32,255 nt of DNA from Limisphaerales bacterium (lineage in GTDB: Bacteria; Verrucomicrobiota; Verrucomicrobiia; Limisphaerales; UBA11358), in assembly GCA_003161635.1 (NCBI GenBank), contig PMOA01000133.1:175-32429 (forward strand). Reading direction: 5' to 3'. Numbering within the stretch: the stretch's first letter is position 1; each line of letters starts with the position of its first letter. The position numbers and the translations under genes were made by a program. The notes below the pieces were generated by a model. The model was given only the letters and a program-made list of their open reading frames with translations, was not told the origin of the DNA and searched no databases. Positions 1 to 8,917 of this stretch are shown piece after piece.

Positions 1-117
1 CGGGGCCGCTTCAGCTTTCGCCACGAATAGATTTCTGGTGAAATCCGCGCTTGAAATTTTTGAGAATTGAAGCGGGCGGAAGCCCACACTCCGGCTGAAT
101 ACGAAATCAAGCTTACG

Positions 118-1608
118 ATGCCATTACCAAAAATTCGTTGGGCAATCTTTATCGGGATCGCCGTGCTTGCGCTGGCCGTCCGGCTGCCGCAACTCGGCGA
201 ACGGCCGATGCACACCGACGAAGCGATCAACGCCTATATTATCGGCCAATTGCTCGCGGGTGAGAATTTCCATTACGACCCGCAGGACCGCCATGGCCCC
301 GCGCTCGCCGCCGAAACCCTGCCGGTGCTAAAATTGCTCGGCGCAAAAAAATTCGCCAGCCTGACCGAATCGCAACTGCGCCTGGTTCCCGCCCTCACCG
401 GGGCCGCCACCGTTTTGTTGTTTGGCGCGGGCGTGGAAATGTTCGGATTCACCGCCTGCCTGGTCGCCGCGCTGCTGTTCGCTTTCGCACCGTTGCCCGT
501 TTATTACAGCCGTTATTTTATCCACGAAACGTTGTTCGTCGCCGCGACGCTGGGATTGATTCTATCCGGCGGGCGCGCATTGCAAAAACAATCCCTTTTG
601 GCGGCTGCGCTCTCCGGATTCTGCGCCGCGCTGATGCTTGCGTGCAAGGAAACCGCCGTCCTTCATTTTTTTGCCCTGGTGGTGGCTGGATGGGTGTGTT
701 GGATTTTCAGTTCACACAAAACATCCGCCGTTGGGTTTCCGCGGCTAAAGCTCGTGCTTACGGGGTTCGTGGTTTTTCTTTTTGTGGTGATCCTGCTGTT
801 CACGTGGTTCGGCCGGAACTGGCAGGCGTTCGCCAGCCTGTCCCGCACGGTTTCGTACCTGGCTGCGCGTGCCGGTGGCGAGGGACACGAAACCCCCTTT
901 TGGTATTACCTGCTTTTGCTGGGCGGCGGTTGGTCCGGAGGAATCATTCTTGGGCTGGCCGCGCTGGGAATGTTTGGAATTCTGCGAAAGTGCTTCAGCC
1001 AGCCAAAATCCGATCGGCCCGATCCGCTTTTATTTCTGGCAATTTATGCGCCGGCCATCTTTGTCACTTACAGCGCCATTCCCTACAAAACGCCGTGGCT
1101 GGCGCTAAATTTCTGGCTGCCGCTGGCCGTTTTTGCGGGCCTCGGCGGCGGATGGATTTGGCAAAAGGCAAAAAAAGTTCGCTGGGTATTGGGGATTTCT
1201 GTCGTTGCGGTCGGAATCTTGCTGGTGAACGACACTTGGAATCGCGCATTTGCAAGTCCGGCGGACGAAAAAAATCCTTACGCCTATGCTCACACGTCGG
1301 AAGATCTGTTGCGGCTGCCCGCGCGGCTGGAGGAACTGGCACGGCAAAATCAATTGTCGGAACCGCGAATTGCCGTGGTCGCGGCCGATGCGTGGCCGCT
1401 GCCGTGGTATCTGCGCCAATATTCACAGGTCGGATTCTGGCAGCCGGGACAGGAAACCGGCGCGGCGGATTTTTTCATCACCACGACGGACGTGTCCGGC
1501 AGGCTGGCGGACCGGTTGAAAAACTTCCATCCCGAATACTTTGGCGTCCGCCCGAATGTCCTGCTGGTTCTGTGGTCGCCGCTGAAAAATGCCCCAAGTC
1601 ATGAGTGA
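118..1608 (+). CDS. TIGR03663/Agl23-like multi-pass membrane protein, likely glycosyltransferase-fold
   Basis: A polytopic inner-membrane protein of about 496 residues with many hydrophobic segments. The first hydrophobic segment (about residues 7-21) is followed by the loop motif MHTDEAINAY (residues 31-40), whose Asp34-Glu35 pair sits where the acidic residues of dolichyl-phosphate-mannose-mannosyltransferase/ArnT-type (GT-C) enzymes lie. The motif, the following HYDPQDRHGP and the length fit the TIGR03663 (flippase activity-associated Agl23) family, whose role in bacteria is not settled. The TTG at 67 would add 17 polar residues. I prefer the ATG at 118 because it puts a short tail before the first membrane segment; neither start has a strong ribosome binding site. 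The 3' end overlaps the next gene, so the two are probably co-transcribed. Family call fairly sure, substrate unknown. Confidence 0.8.
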   Translation: MPLPKIRWAIFIGIAVLALAVRLPQLGERPMHTDEAINAYIIGQLLAGENFHYDPQDRHGPALAAETLPVLKLLGAKKFASLTESQLRLVPALTGAATVLLFGAGVEMFGFTACLVAALLFAFAPLPVYYSRYFIHETLFVAATLGLILSGGRALQKQSLLAAALSGFCAALMLACKETAVLHFFALVVAGWVCWIFSSHKTSAVGFPRLKLVLTGFVVFLFVVILLFTWFGRNWQAFASLSRTVSYLAARAGGEGHETPFWYYLLLLGGGWSGGIILGLAALGMFGILRKCFSQPKSDRPDPLLFLAIYAPAIFVTYSAIPYKTPWLALNFWLPLAVFAGLGGGWIWQKAKKVRWVLGISVVAVGILLVNDTWNRAFASPADEKNPYAYAHTSEDLLRLPARLEELARQNQLSEPRIAVVAADAWPLPWYLRQYSQVGFWQPGQETGAADFFITTTDVSGRLADRLKNFHPEYFGVRPNVLLVLWSPLKNAPSHE

Positions 1609-2506
1609 TCCGATCATCCATGTTTTCAACCAGCACGCGATGGCCACGCAGTTTCAGGCGCGCATTGCGGGCGAGGAAAAGAATTACGCGGCGCAGGCAG
1701 CGCAGGCGGCATTTGCCCTGGCCGATAGACTGGAATCGCATTTGAGCCGCTTCCGTGCGAACAGCGAAATCTCCCAAATCGCGCAACTGGCGCCCGGCGA
1801 AAAATTGCGGGTGAGTGAGCCGGTTTTTGCCTGTCTTGAAATTGCAAAAACGATGGAACTGGCCACGCGCGGCGCCTTTTCCATCACGGCCGCCGCACTG
1901 AAAACACAATCCGCCCGGCCACAGTGGAGCCTGGCGAAGGAACAATTTTCCATCCGCTGCGACTGTGGCAACCTGGAGTTTGACCTTGGCGCCATCGGCA
2001 AGGGTTTTGCGCTCGACCGCATGGCGGAGGTTTTGCGGGAATGGGACTGTCCGGCGTTTCTGCTCGTGGCGGGCGGCAGCAGCATTTTGGCGGGCGAACC
2101 ACCCCCGGGAACTGCCGGTTGGTCCTGTGGCTTGGGCGATGACAATTCGCCGCAGCGATTCTGGCTGAAAAATGGTTCGCTGAGCGGTTCGGGCCTGGCG
2201 GTGAAGGGACGGCACATTTTTGATCCGCGCACGGGCGAACCGGCAGCCCGAAAAAATCGAGCCTGGGCGTTGTGCCCAACCGCCGCCGAGTCGGACGCGC
2301 TTTCAACGGCCGCCATGGTTCTGGACGAGGCGAATGTTGCCAGCGTCATCTTGAGCTTGAACAAATCCATGGTGTGGTTGTATGATGGGCGCGAGTGGAA
2401 GCAATTCGGCAATCGGAAAGGGCTTGAAGACGCGCATTCGAGTTTGAACGCCGCTGCGGACAATATGGGCAGCGGGCAACTTTCTCCGCATAAACAAATC
2501 CACTGA
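1601..2506 (+). CDS. apbE: FAD:protein FMN transferase (ApbE-like)
   Basis: ApbE enzymes attach FMN covalently to Ser/Thr of partner flavoproteins such as Nqr/Rnf subunits, using FAD and Mg2+, outside the cytoplasmic membrane. The protein opens with the family-like stretch HVFNQHAMATQFQARI. It carries DRLESHLSRFRANSEIS, matching the usual 'D..LS.f..dSeis' region, and the signature DLGAIGKGFALDRM, matching DLGGIAKGyavD. Near the C-terminus it has HIFDPRTGEPA and ESDALSTAAMVLD, which correspond to the HIIDPrTG and AD.lsTa motifs that bind Mg2+ and FAD. I see no obvious lipobox or signal peptide, which is unusual for periplasmic ApbE. The ATG at 1601 overlaps the upstream stop by 8 nt; an in-frame ATG at 1589 is an alternative. 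About 302 residues, normal for the family. No flavoprotein target is in the window. Confidence 0.85.
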   Translation: MSDPIIHVFNQHAMATQFQARIAGEEKNYAAQAAQAAFALADRLESHLSRFRANSEISQIAQLAPGEKLRVSEPVFACLEIAKTMELATRGAFSITAAALKTQSARPQWSLAKEQFSIRCDCGNLEFDLGAIGKGFALDRMAEVLREWDCPAFLLVAGGSSILAGEPPPGTAGWSCGLGDDNSPQRFWLKNGSLSGSGLAVKGRHIFDPRTGEPAARKNRAWALCPTAAESDALSTAAMVLDEANVASVILSLNKSMVWLYDGREWKQFGNRKGLEDAHSSLNAAADNMGSGQLSPHKQIH

Positions 2507-2529
2507 TTGGCCAACCTGATTACATCAAT

Positions 2530-3933
2530 ATGAAAAATACATCCTCACGGAACTTCAGCCGGCGCCGTTTTATCGCCACCGCCGGTGCGGCGCTCGCTTT
2601 GCCGCTGATTCTCCCCGGCTGTGCCACCGGCTTGACCCGGCGTTCCCGGCCTTCCAACCGCATCACGCTGGGTGTCGTCGGTTGGGGCATGCAGGGACCG
2701 GGCAACACCAAGTCCTTTCTTTACGAGGATGATTGCCAGGTTATCGCCGCTTGCGACCTGAGCAAAACCCATCTGCAACAGGCGGTGGACACCATCAACG
2801 ACCACTACCAAAACAAAAACTGCGCGGCCTATCATGATTACCGCGAAATGATGGCACGGAGCGACCTTGACGCCGTGATGCTGGCGGTGCCGGATCACTG
2901 GCATGCCTTGGTCGCCACCGAAGCGGCCCGGCGCGGGAAGGACATTTACGGCGAGAAGCCGCTGGCCCACACGATTGCCGAGCAGCAGGCCATCGTCCGC
3001 GCCGTTCAAGGGTACAAAATTGTCTGGCAAACCGGCTCCTGGCAGCGATCGGTTTCCACGTTCCGCAAGGCGGCGGAAATTGTCCGGAACGGTCTCATCG
3101 GCAAAGTGACCCACGTTGAAGTCGGCCTGCCCTCCGGCCATCATGATTTTGCCGGCACCGAACCGGCGCTGCTGGAGAAACTGGCTTCGCTGCCGGAGAA
3201 AATTGACAGTCCGGACCAGGTGGTGCCGGGGACTCCGGCGTGGGATCTGGCGGTGACGCCGCCCCCACCCGAATTGGACTACGATATGTGGATAGGCCCG
3301 GCGCAAATAGAGCCGTATATCGAGTCGCGTGTGAACATGAATTGGCGCTGGAATTACAACACCGGCGGGGGCCAGTTGCTCGACTGGATCGGGCATCATT
3401 GCGACATTGCGCATTGGGGATTGGGGTTTGACCGGTCCGGCCCCTCGGAGATTGAAGGCCATGGGGATTTTCCGCCCGCCAACGCGATTTGGAACACCTG
3501 TACGAAATACCGGATTGAATTGAAATACCCGCAAGACATCACCATGACCATTGCCGGGGGTTATCCCGACATTCGCGACGGCACCAAATGGATCGGCACC
3601 GATGGCTGGGTATGGGTGAATCGCGGCGGTTTTGAGGGTTCCAATCCCGAATGGAAGCGCTACAAAGATTTGCCGGGGAGTCTCGCCAAGGTGAAGTTGT
3701 ATAAATCGCGGAATCACTACCGAAACTTTCTGGATTGCGTGAAATCGCGTCAGCCCACCATCGCGCCGGTGGAAACGGCGCATCATTCGGCCATTCCGGG
3801 GCATATGGGACTCATTTCCATGCTTACGGGCCGGAAAATCCGGTGGAGTGTTGAACAGGAGGAAATCATCGGCGATCCAGAGGCGAGCAAGCTGCTAACG
3901 CGCGAATACCGTGCACCGTGGAAGTTGAGCTGA
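2530..3933 (+). CDS. Tat-exported Gfo/Idh/MocA family oxidoreductase (lipoprotein)
   Basis: A 467-residue NAD(P)-dependent sugar oxidoreductase-like protein. The N-terminus has a twin-arginine motif (SRRRFIA, residues 10-16), a hydrophobic stretch and a lipobox-like LPGC ending at Cys31, so it is probably folded in the cytoplasm with its cofactor, exported by Tat and lipid-anchored. The Rossmann start is ITLGVVGWGMQGPGN (about 45-59), followed by VMLAVPDHWHA and the family signature GEKPLAHT (Glu142-Lys143-Pro144), whose Lys is usually catalytic. The C-terminal half carries NTGGGQLLDWIGHHCDIAHW, typical of the secreted verrucomicrobial/planctomycete subgroup. The ATG at 2530 follows apbE by 23 nt, so it may be co-transcribed. 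The substrate cannot be told from sequence. Family call is secure. Confidence 0.9.
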   Translation: MKNTSSRNFSRRRFIATAGAALALPLILPGCATGLTRRSRPSNRITLGVVGWGMQGPGNTKSFLYEDDCQVIAACDLSKTHLQQAVDTINDHYQNKNCAAYHDYREMMARSDLDAVMLAVPDHWHALVATEAARRGKDIYGEKPLAHTIAEQQAIVRAVQGYKIVWQTGSWQRSVSTFRKAAEIVRNGLIGKVTHVEVGLPSGHHDFAGTEPALLEKLASLPEKIDSPDQVVPGTPAWDLAVTPPPPELDYDMWIGPAQIEPYIESRVNMNWRWNYNTGGGQLLDWIGHHCDIAHWGLGFDRSGPSEIEGHGDFPPANAIWNTCTKYRIELKYPQDITMTIAGGYPDIRDGTKWIGTDGWVWVNRGGFEGSNPEWKRYKDLPGSLAKVKLYKSRNHYRNFLDCVKSRQPTIAPVETAHHSAIPGHMGLISMLTGRKIRWSVEQEEIIGDPEASKLLTREYRAPWKLS

Positions 3934-3957
3934 ACCTCTTGTATTCACAAGGTTTTT
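3933..3957 (+). terminator. Weak hairpin plus T-run after the oxidoreductase gene
   Basis: AACC and TTGT arms (a two-base TC bulge between them) pair with ACAA and GGTT across a 4-nt loop, followed by three further T. The hairpin begins at the last base of the stop codon of the oxidoreductase gene. The stem is short and bulged, so this is a modest intrinsic terminator candidate. Confidence 0.4.
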
Positions 3958-3965
3958 ACGACTCG

Positions 3966-4170
3966 CTAATAGCTCGCCGATGATTCAGCGGTATCGCGCG
4001 AGACGGTCGCGCAACATCCACGCAACGTCCGGCAAGACATCCGGCGAGATGTCTCGCGCAAAATCCGCACAATTGCCGGGCAATGGCAAACGCAATGCCG
4101 ACGAATCTCTGCGGGGCAACTTGCAAGACAACTCGCAACGTGTCGCGCAACGGACAATGCGCCCTTGGGC
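3966..4170. repeat. GC-rich pseudo-periodic stretch, about 12-nt units built on GCAA
   Basis: The stretch reads as degenerate units of roughly 11-13 nt, most containing GCAA or GCGA followed by a TCC-like end (GCAACATCC, GCAACGTCC, GGCAAGACATCC and so on). In one frame this gives a basic repeating peptide of the form VRQD-IRRD-VSRK-IRTI. A perfect 7-bp hairpin is embedded: AGACATC at 4035-4041 and GATGTCT at 4048-4054 with a 6-nt loop. It runs directly into the truncated transposase, so it may be the decayed 5' end of that element or an independent satellite. I see no intact gene. Confidence 0.45.
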
Positions 4171-4184
4171 GTCCGCCCACTCCC

Positions 4185-4547
4185 AAGTCCCTCGAAAATT
4201 TAGTGTTACAATTGGCCCGGGAAAACCGGAGCTGGGGCTACAAACGCATTGTGGGCGCGCTCGACAATGTGGGACACCAGGTCAGCCGAGAAACGGTGGC
4301 CAACATCTTGAAGCGGCACGGGATGGCGCCAGCACCGGAACGAGACAAGAGAATGCTCTGGAAAGATTTTATCCGATCGCATCTGGAAGTGTTGGCCGCA
4401 GCCGATTTCTTCACGGCCGAAGTGTGGGCGGCTGGGGGTTTAACCACCTATTACGTTTTGGTTTTTATGCGCATCGCCCCAAGGCAGATCTCGCTCGCCC
4501 GCAAGCCGGACCGGCCTAGGCCGCCTCGAAAGGAGCCAACCGGGTGA
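4185..4547 (+). pseudogene. Truncated integrase-core transposase fragment
   Basis: An open frame from about 4083 to 4547 contains a recognisable transposase segment from about 4185: LENLVLQLARENRSWGYKRI, then VGALDNVGHQVSRETVANIL, then KRHGMAP, WKDFIRSHLEVLAAADFF and TAEVWAAGGLTTYYVLVF. This is the 'RENP.WGYRRI.GEL..LG..vS..TV..IL' helix-turn-helix-like region plus the first Asp-bearing strand (AAADFF) of an rve integrase core, as in IS3/IS481-type enzymes. The homology stops at VFMRIAPRQI and the frame then runs into proline/arginine-rich sequence. The second Asp and the Glu of the DDE triad are missing. The 5' part is the pseudo-periodic stretch, not a normal N-terminus. It is therefore a decayed remnant and cannot be active. 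Confidence 0.75.
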
Positions 4548-4607
4548 GGCGCTGCTGAAGAATTCTCGGTTTTATTTGACGCAACAATCCTCATTTTTTC
4601 TTAAACA

Positions 4608-5180
4608 CTAACTTTTTGACTGTGTAAAACCCAACAAACGACCCCTGTGAGGTATTGGGAAATCAACTCCGGAATCGAACGACAACAAGTCGCTCAACAG
4701 CTGCCATTGTTTCTCATCGGGTGTGCGGGTGCCACTCTCCCAAGCTAAAACCAGCGCCGTTTCAATCCCCATTTTACCCGCTAATTGATAGGGATGAAGC
4801 CCCTTTTCGTAGCGCTTGGCCTGAATGTAATCACCAGGCGTTTTTATGACAGTCGGGATGTGCTTTCGGCGGTTGCGATTCGGAGTAATGTGGGCGCGGG
4901 ATACGCGAATTTGCCGTTGTGCAAAAGCCAACAGGGCTATTAACTCTTGTGATGGCGAGCGCGAAGCCCGCCTGGTTCGAACTGTTCCGCTTCGCGCGTT
5001 CAAGGTAAACAGATTTGCATTTGCATCGAAATCCCGGACACAGCGGCCAAATAGATGCCGTCCCACAAATGGCAGCGTATCTGTGAAACAAGGGGAACAC
5101 TCATGAACTGGATGCTTCTTCAGGAGGTCCATTTCAGCAGGCTTATGGTCCGATCCAGCGGACTCGATAGTAACGTCCAT
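4608..5180 (-). CDS. XRE-like helix-turn-helix protein, possibly decayed at its 5' end
   Basis: Residues about 111-168 (nucleotides 4677-4850) form an XRE-type helix-turn-helix: IKTPGDYIQAKRYEKGL, then PYQLAGKMGIETALVLAWES, then GTRTPDEKQWQLLSDLL. This fits the 'R...gLsQ.eLA..lGvs...vs.WE.G...P' pattern of DNA-binding repressors. The first ~110 residues show no recognisable fold, and the frame's ATG at 5180 lies 38 nt inside the 3' end of the upstream same-strand gene. The real start is probably further in, or the gene is a remnant with its original 5' end lost. The neighbouring transposase fragment supports decay. The target is unknown. Confidence 0.5.
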   Translation of the reverse strand: MDVTIESAGSDHKPAEMDLLKKHPVHECSPCFTDTLPFVGRHLFGRCVRDFDANANLFTLNARSGTVRTRRASRSPSQELIALLAFAQRQIRVSRAHITPNRNRRKHIPTVIKTPGDYIQAKRYEKGLHPYQLAGKMGIETALVLAWESGTRTPDEKQWQLLSDLLSFDSGVDFPIPHRGRLLGFTQSKS

Positions 5181-7707
5181 TCAGGCCCGGCGGGCCGCCA
5201 GTGAGGGTGAAAGTGTCCACAAACATTAGTTTGCTTTCGACACCTGCAGGCACGTTGGTCTCGGTCATGGACAGTGCCTGGGTGAATGCGGTGGGTGAAG
5301 CGAGGCTGTTGGCGTACTCCACGGCATAGGTCTTTCCCCCGATCGAATTCCAGGAAATCTGCGGGTAGCCGGTGCCGGGCTGGCGGGCGGCCTGCACTTT
5401 GAAGGTGGAGTTTGGATCGCTCGGATTCAGGCCGAGCCAGTAGCATTGGAGGTTGCTGAATCCATTGGCTGCGATCGCTTGGGGCGATGCGTTGGTGGCG
5501 TTGCCGTAGTATCGGCTTTCCCACCAGTCGGGCAGGCCGTCGCCATCGGTGTCATTGGTGGCGTTCCAATAGTCAATCACAATGCCGGAGACGAGCAGTT
5601 TTTGGCCGGCCTGGCTGATGACGCCGGTCGCCGGGCACTGCGCCAGAACAACCGCGGCGTCCGACGGGATGGTGACGCTGACATTTCCGGTCACGTTGGT
5701 GGCGACGAAAACGCCGGCGACCGCATCATACAAGTGATTTGTGTTTGATCCGATATTGATGGTCACTTGTTCCGCAACGGCATAGGGGTTGTAGAGGAGG
5801 GAAGTCGGATTGGAGGGTGGCGGAAAGGCTTCCGTGACCAGACAGTCAACTTGCAATATGCCCGGCACGTTCGAGGTTTCAAACAACGCCGCCATCCAAC
5901 CGCTCCCCCAAGTGCCGTAGGGATTTAGATCCTGGATGGGAGGCGTGGCATCGCCCGTCGCGTAAGGCGTCGTGGTGCCGAGGTGGCGCACGCCTTCGTA
6001 GGAGATGCTTTGCACGCCGGTTTGTTGCACCCAGGCCGCGCTTGACTGCATGTTCGTAGGGAGGGTGTCCGGGTAAAAGAGGTTTGCGTTGGCAGCGACG
6101 TGCAACAGCCAGCGCCCCAGCAATCGCGCATACTGCGGCTGGTAACGAGCCACAGGGGCCATGATGCCGGCGGCGGCGTAGGAGTTCATCGAGAAGGCGT
6201 AGCCGCTCGAGTCAGTGGTGCTGCCCATGAGGCCGTAAGCGTCATAGTTTCCCCAGCGTGCGTTCTCGCAGCCCCAACCGGGTCGGGCATCGGAGGTGGA
6301 AGCAAAAATCCAATTGAGATGTTTAGTCGTGGAGTAGTTGCGACCCAACTCTGCGTTCATGCGAGCGGCCAGTGGCGGGCCGTAAAATCCCAACACCTCG
6401 TAGAACGGATTGGAAGTGCGGGTGTTCATCTGGGTCATGCAGGTGTCGGCGGCGGCGAGATAGTTCGTGTTGTGAAATTGCACGTAAGCCATGTATTCGA
6501 GCCACGCGATGCCGATGGCCATGTCCGGTTCATCCCAGGCGTAGTCCGTCGGCGTCATGGTCGTGAAATTGAAGCCGGTGTGCTCCCAATTATTGCTCAA
6601 CACCGGCAGCGCCGTGAGCCAACTGTCCGCAATGGCGGCCATCTTCGTTTGCAACGAAGCGCGACCCGGATAGCGCGAGCCGATTTCATAAAAGAGCGCG
6701 CTTGGGAAAATGTCATACCAGGCCGAGCCAGAGCCTTGCGAGTTGACGTTGTTAAAGACCAGGCCGTGGCCATTGACGACGCAATAGAATACCTCGCCTT
6801 GATGAACGCGGTCTGTACCGTTGAGCGAAGCCATGTTCAATCCCGCGAGCGTGCCGCCCAGCACCGCGCCGAGCGCGGTGAGCGCCTCCCCGCTATCGCG
6901 CGGGTTGCCGACGTAACTCGGCAGACCGAAGGCCGGCCCCGAATAACCCGCCGCGGTATTCGCGGTGTATTCGTAGAGCAGTGGCAGATATTGGCCAGTG
7001 ATCGATGGGTTGAACGCGAGCTGATGATAATCGCTGGCGGTTTGCTTCCAGTCGCGGATAACGATCGGATTTGGCAGCGGCGGAAAGTTCTCAATATACG
7101 GCACGAGCGAGTTGGTGAGAGTCACCGCGGCCAGGGAAATATCGTCCAACCATGCCTGGCCGGTGACGTCCGAACCACCGCCGGAGGTGAACGTGAGGCC
7201 CAGCTTCGCTGCGCTGGCCGGAGCGGTGAACTGCTGCATCATTTCCTCCCAGTCGTGCGTCCCGGCAAACGTATAGCTATAGCTTACCCCGGGGAGGTAG
7301 GCGTCGGCGGCATTGTAGAAGTTCACCGTCACGCGCATCGGCCCGATATTGATATTGATATTGGTGTAGCGAAGGTTGTAGCGGAGTTTGTAGTTCGTGC
7401 CGCCGGTGATGTTAAGGTGATCAGAATACCATTCGCCATAATCAGTGGTGCTGGTGTCGTTGAGTTGGAAGGAATGTGTGGGGCTGACTGACAGCGAGGT
7501 CGTCCAAAGGTCGATCGCTGCGCTGCTCCCGCCTTTGTGCCAGAAATCCGGCACCCCGTCGCTATTGGCGTCGGTTTCGAGAGTCGGGTTGGGCCAGAAG
7601 TTGCCGGGCAGGAGTCCCGCCTGGAGGAGCGCGGGCGCCAGGATCAGCGAAAGTATCGCTGTCAAAAGACAAAAGAACCGCCGGGGAACATGAAACGACC
7701 GGGACAT
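5143..7707 (-). CDS. Secreted putative six-hairpin glycosidase with N-terminal NFW/GEW module
   Basis: An 854-residue secreted protein. A signal peptide (residues 1-30) is followed by one NFW/GEW module (about 31-195; LLPGNFWPNPTLE, SVSPTHSF, YGEWYSD, GQAWLDDISL), probably carbohydrate-binding. Residues about 203-610 are an alpha-helical region reminiscent of (alpha/alpha)6 glycosidases or lyases, with HTGFNFTTM, GIAWLEYMAY, PFYEVLGFYGPPLAARMNAE and GYAFSMNSY. A beta domain (about 636-712), a DTDGDGLPDWWE calcium-type motif (719-730) and a ~95-residue C-terminal beta domain follow. It is a paralogue of the gene at 21929-24106, which lacks the module and the calcium motif. I cannot assign a CAZy family or catalytic residues. 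A GTG at 7725 could add six residues; I prefer the ATG at 7707. It follows a pilin-like gene on the same strand, with about 290 nt of apparently gene-free DNA between. Confidence 0.75.
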   Translation of the reverse strand: MSRSFHVPRRFFCLLTAILSLILAPALLQAGLLPGNFWPNPTLETDANSDGVPDFWHKGGSSAAIDLWTTSLSVSPTHSFQLNDTSTTDYGEWYSDHLNITGGTNYKLRYNLRYTNININIGPMRVTVNFYNAADAYLPGVSYSYTFAGTHDWEEMMQQFTAPASAAKLGLTFTSGGGSDVTGQAWLDDISLAAVTLTNSLVPYIENFPPLPNPIVIRDWKQTASDYHQLAFNPSITGQYLPLLYEYTANTAAGYSGPAFGLPSYVGNPRDSGEALTALGAVLGGTLAGLNMASLNGTDRVHQGEVFYCVVNGHGLVFNNVNSQGSGSAWYDIFPSALFYEIGSRYPGRASLQTKMAAIADSWLTALPVLSNNWEHTGFNFTTMTPTDYAWDEPDMAIGIAWLEYMAYVQFHNTNYLAAADTCMTQMNTRTSNPFYEVLGFYGPPLAARMNAELGRNYSTTKHLNWIFASTSDARPGWGCENARWGNYDAYGLMGSTTDSSGYAFSMNSYAAAGIMAPVARYQPQYARLLGRWLLHVAANANLFYPDTLPTNMQSSAAWVQQTGVQSISYEGVRHLGTTTPYATGDATPPIQDLNPYGTWGSGWMAALFETSNVPGILQVDCLVTEAFPPPSNPTSLLYNPYAVAEQVTINIGSNTNHLYDAVAGVFVATNVTGNVSVTIPSDAAVVLAQCPATGVISQAGQKLLVSGIVIDYWNATNDTDGDGLPDWWESRYYGNATNASPQAIAANGFSNLQCYWLGLNPSDPNSTFKVQAARQPGTGYPQISWNSIGGKTYAVEYANSLASPTAFTQALSMTETNVPAGVESKLMFVDTFTLTGGPPGLNGRYYRVRWIGP

Positions 7708-8000
7708 GGTTAAATTAAAAATCACAACATTAAATCATAACATACATTCGAGTTCACAGCCATGGCTCATTCCGCTAAAGCCGGGATTGGGATCGGCGTT
7801 CCCGCTGGCGTGACCATTCCCGCTTGCGCAGTGGCGGCGCCTCGTCCCGAAAAATGGCAGGATGCGCAAAATAAAAAAAGGATGTTTCATAATGCGACTA
7901 AGTGCCGGCCACGACATAATCGAGGTCTTCGCTCGCGCTGAATACAGCGGCTGCACAGATTGGGGCAGTTTACGGGAGTGGTTTGGCGGGCCGTCACTCG

Positions 8001-8879
8001 CTAAAACAGCACGGCCGTGCGCTGCATAAGCCAACGATAATCCTGAAGGCCCGAGGCATCGAATGAGGGTGCGTTGACCATGGGGATCAACAGGACGGGA
8101 ATTTTCGTGGTGCCGCTTTGCCACTTGTGGATTTCGGCATGGCCATCAGCAAAAGAAATTCCGCAGGCACCATCGTGATAAGAGGCTGGCGGATCCCCCC
8201 AGTTACTGATGTTATCCGGATTATTCTGGAAGTAGCCATCGTTGATCCTGTCAGCATGTTCATCAATGATCACAAAGAAGTTGGCCGGCTGGCCGACCTC
8301 CGTGGTCTTCAGCCATTGACGGTATTTCTGGTTAGTGGTGCTGTGTCCTGAAGCCCAGACGCCATTGGGATTAGAGTTTTCCGGGCCGAAAAAACAGTTC
8401 ATGGACATGCTCCGTGTCCGCCTGGACCACCCGAGGGCGCTCTGCGATGGGCTGACGTAGTTGTCGGCCGGGCACTTGTAAACGCCGAAACTGCCGACGT
8501 AAGGGGACAAAATGCCGTTCTGGATCAGGAGCGTGTTGGTGTTCATCTGGTCGGTATCCCAACTCATCACATTGTTGACCCAGGTTCGGAAGGTATTGCC
8601 AGTGACTTCGGTAATCGTCGCGGCCACTGTGAAGTTGTTGGGGACCCGATTTTGATTGTCGTCCGCGTACATGATCCAGCCGAGCAACAATTGCTTGCCG
8701 TTGCTCATGCACATAGTCGCCTGGGCTCTGACCTTGGCTTTACTGAGCACGGGCAGCAGCAGGGCAGCCAGGATGGCGATGATGGCGATGACGACCAGGA
8801 GTTCAATCAGGGTGAAAGCTGAGCCTTCCACTGGACGTTTCTCGAGGGAGTAACTTTGCTTCTGCATTAATATTTTCAT
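8001..8879 (-). CDS. Prepilin-type N-terminal cleavage/methylation protein (pseudopilin-like), copy 1
   Basis: A 292-residue protein with a type IV prepilin signature at about residues 22-45: [21 protein letters not shown] prepilin peptidase would cut before the Phe and methylate it. The residue before the cut is Ala rather than the usual Gly, which the enzyme often tolerates. The remainder is a globular periplasmic or extracellular domain with conserved [18 protein letters not shown] and the late motif [11 protein letters not shown]. This matches the large verrucomicrobial/planctomycete family of secreted proteins with an H-X9-DG-type C-terminus. Their function is unknown; they often lie beside carbohydrate-active enzymes. 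The closely related copy 2 at 24184-25116 also precedes a six-hairpin gene. An 18-bp inverted repeat sits 21 nt upstream of the start. Start taken at the ATG at 8879; an ATG four codons on is an alternative. Confidence 0.85.
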   Translation of the reverse strand: MKILMQKQSYSLEKRPVEGSAFTLIELLVVIAIIAILAALLLPVLSKAKVRAQATMCMSNGKQLLLGWIMYADDNQNRVPNNFTVAATITEVTGNTFRTWVNNVMSWDTDQMNTNTLLIQNGILSPYVGSFGVYKCPADNYVSPSQSALGWSRRTRSMSMNCFFGPENSNPNGVWASGHSTTNQKYRQWLKTTEVGQPANFFVIIDEHADRINDGYFQNNPDNISNWGDPPASYHDGACGISFADGHAEIHKWQSGTTKIPVLLIPMVNAPSFDASGLQDYRWLMQRTAVLF

Positions 8880-8899
8880 AGAATATTTCCGGCTACGTG

Positions 8900-8917
8900 G
8901 TTCGGTTCATTCCGAAC
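8900..8917 (-). promoter_or_regulatory. 18-bp inverted repeat next to the pilin copy 1 start
   Basis: Perfect 6-bp arms, GTTCGG and CCGAAC, around a 6-nt centre (TTCATT), lying 21 nt upstream of the ATG at 8879. It could be an operator or a 5'-leader hairpin. Its sequence is unrelated to the GTCRRCAG-type palindrome found elsewhere in the window, so it would be recognised by something else. Confidence 0.35.

Noticed and set aside
2545-3804. 419-codon minus-strand frame opposite the Gfo/Idh/MocA gene
   Set aside because: The plus-strand protein has Tat and Rossmann motifs; the reverse frame has no recognisable features.
6100-7491. 463-codon plus-strand frame antisense to the six-hairpin gene
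   Set aside because: The opposite strand has a signal peptide, a module and a paralogue; this frame has none and is His/Arg/Val-rich noise.
7735-8124. 129-codon minus-strand frame upstream of the six-hairpin gene
   Set aside because: It overlaps the pilin 3' end in another frame and has no motif or ribosome binding site.
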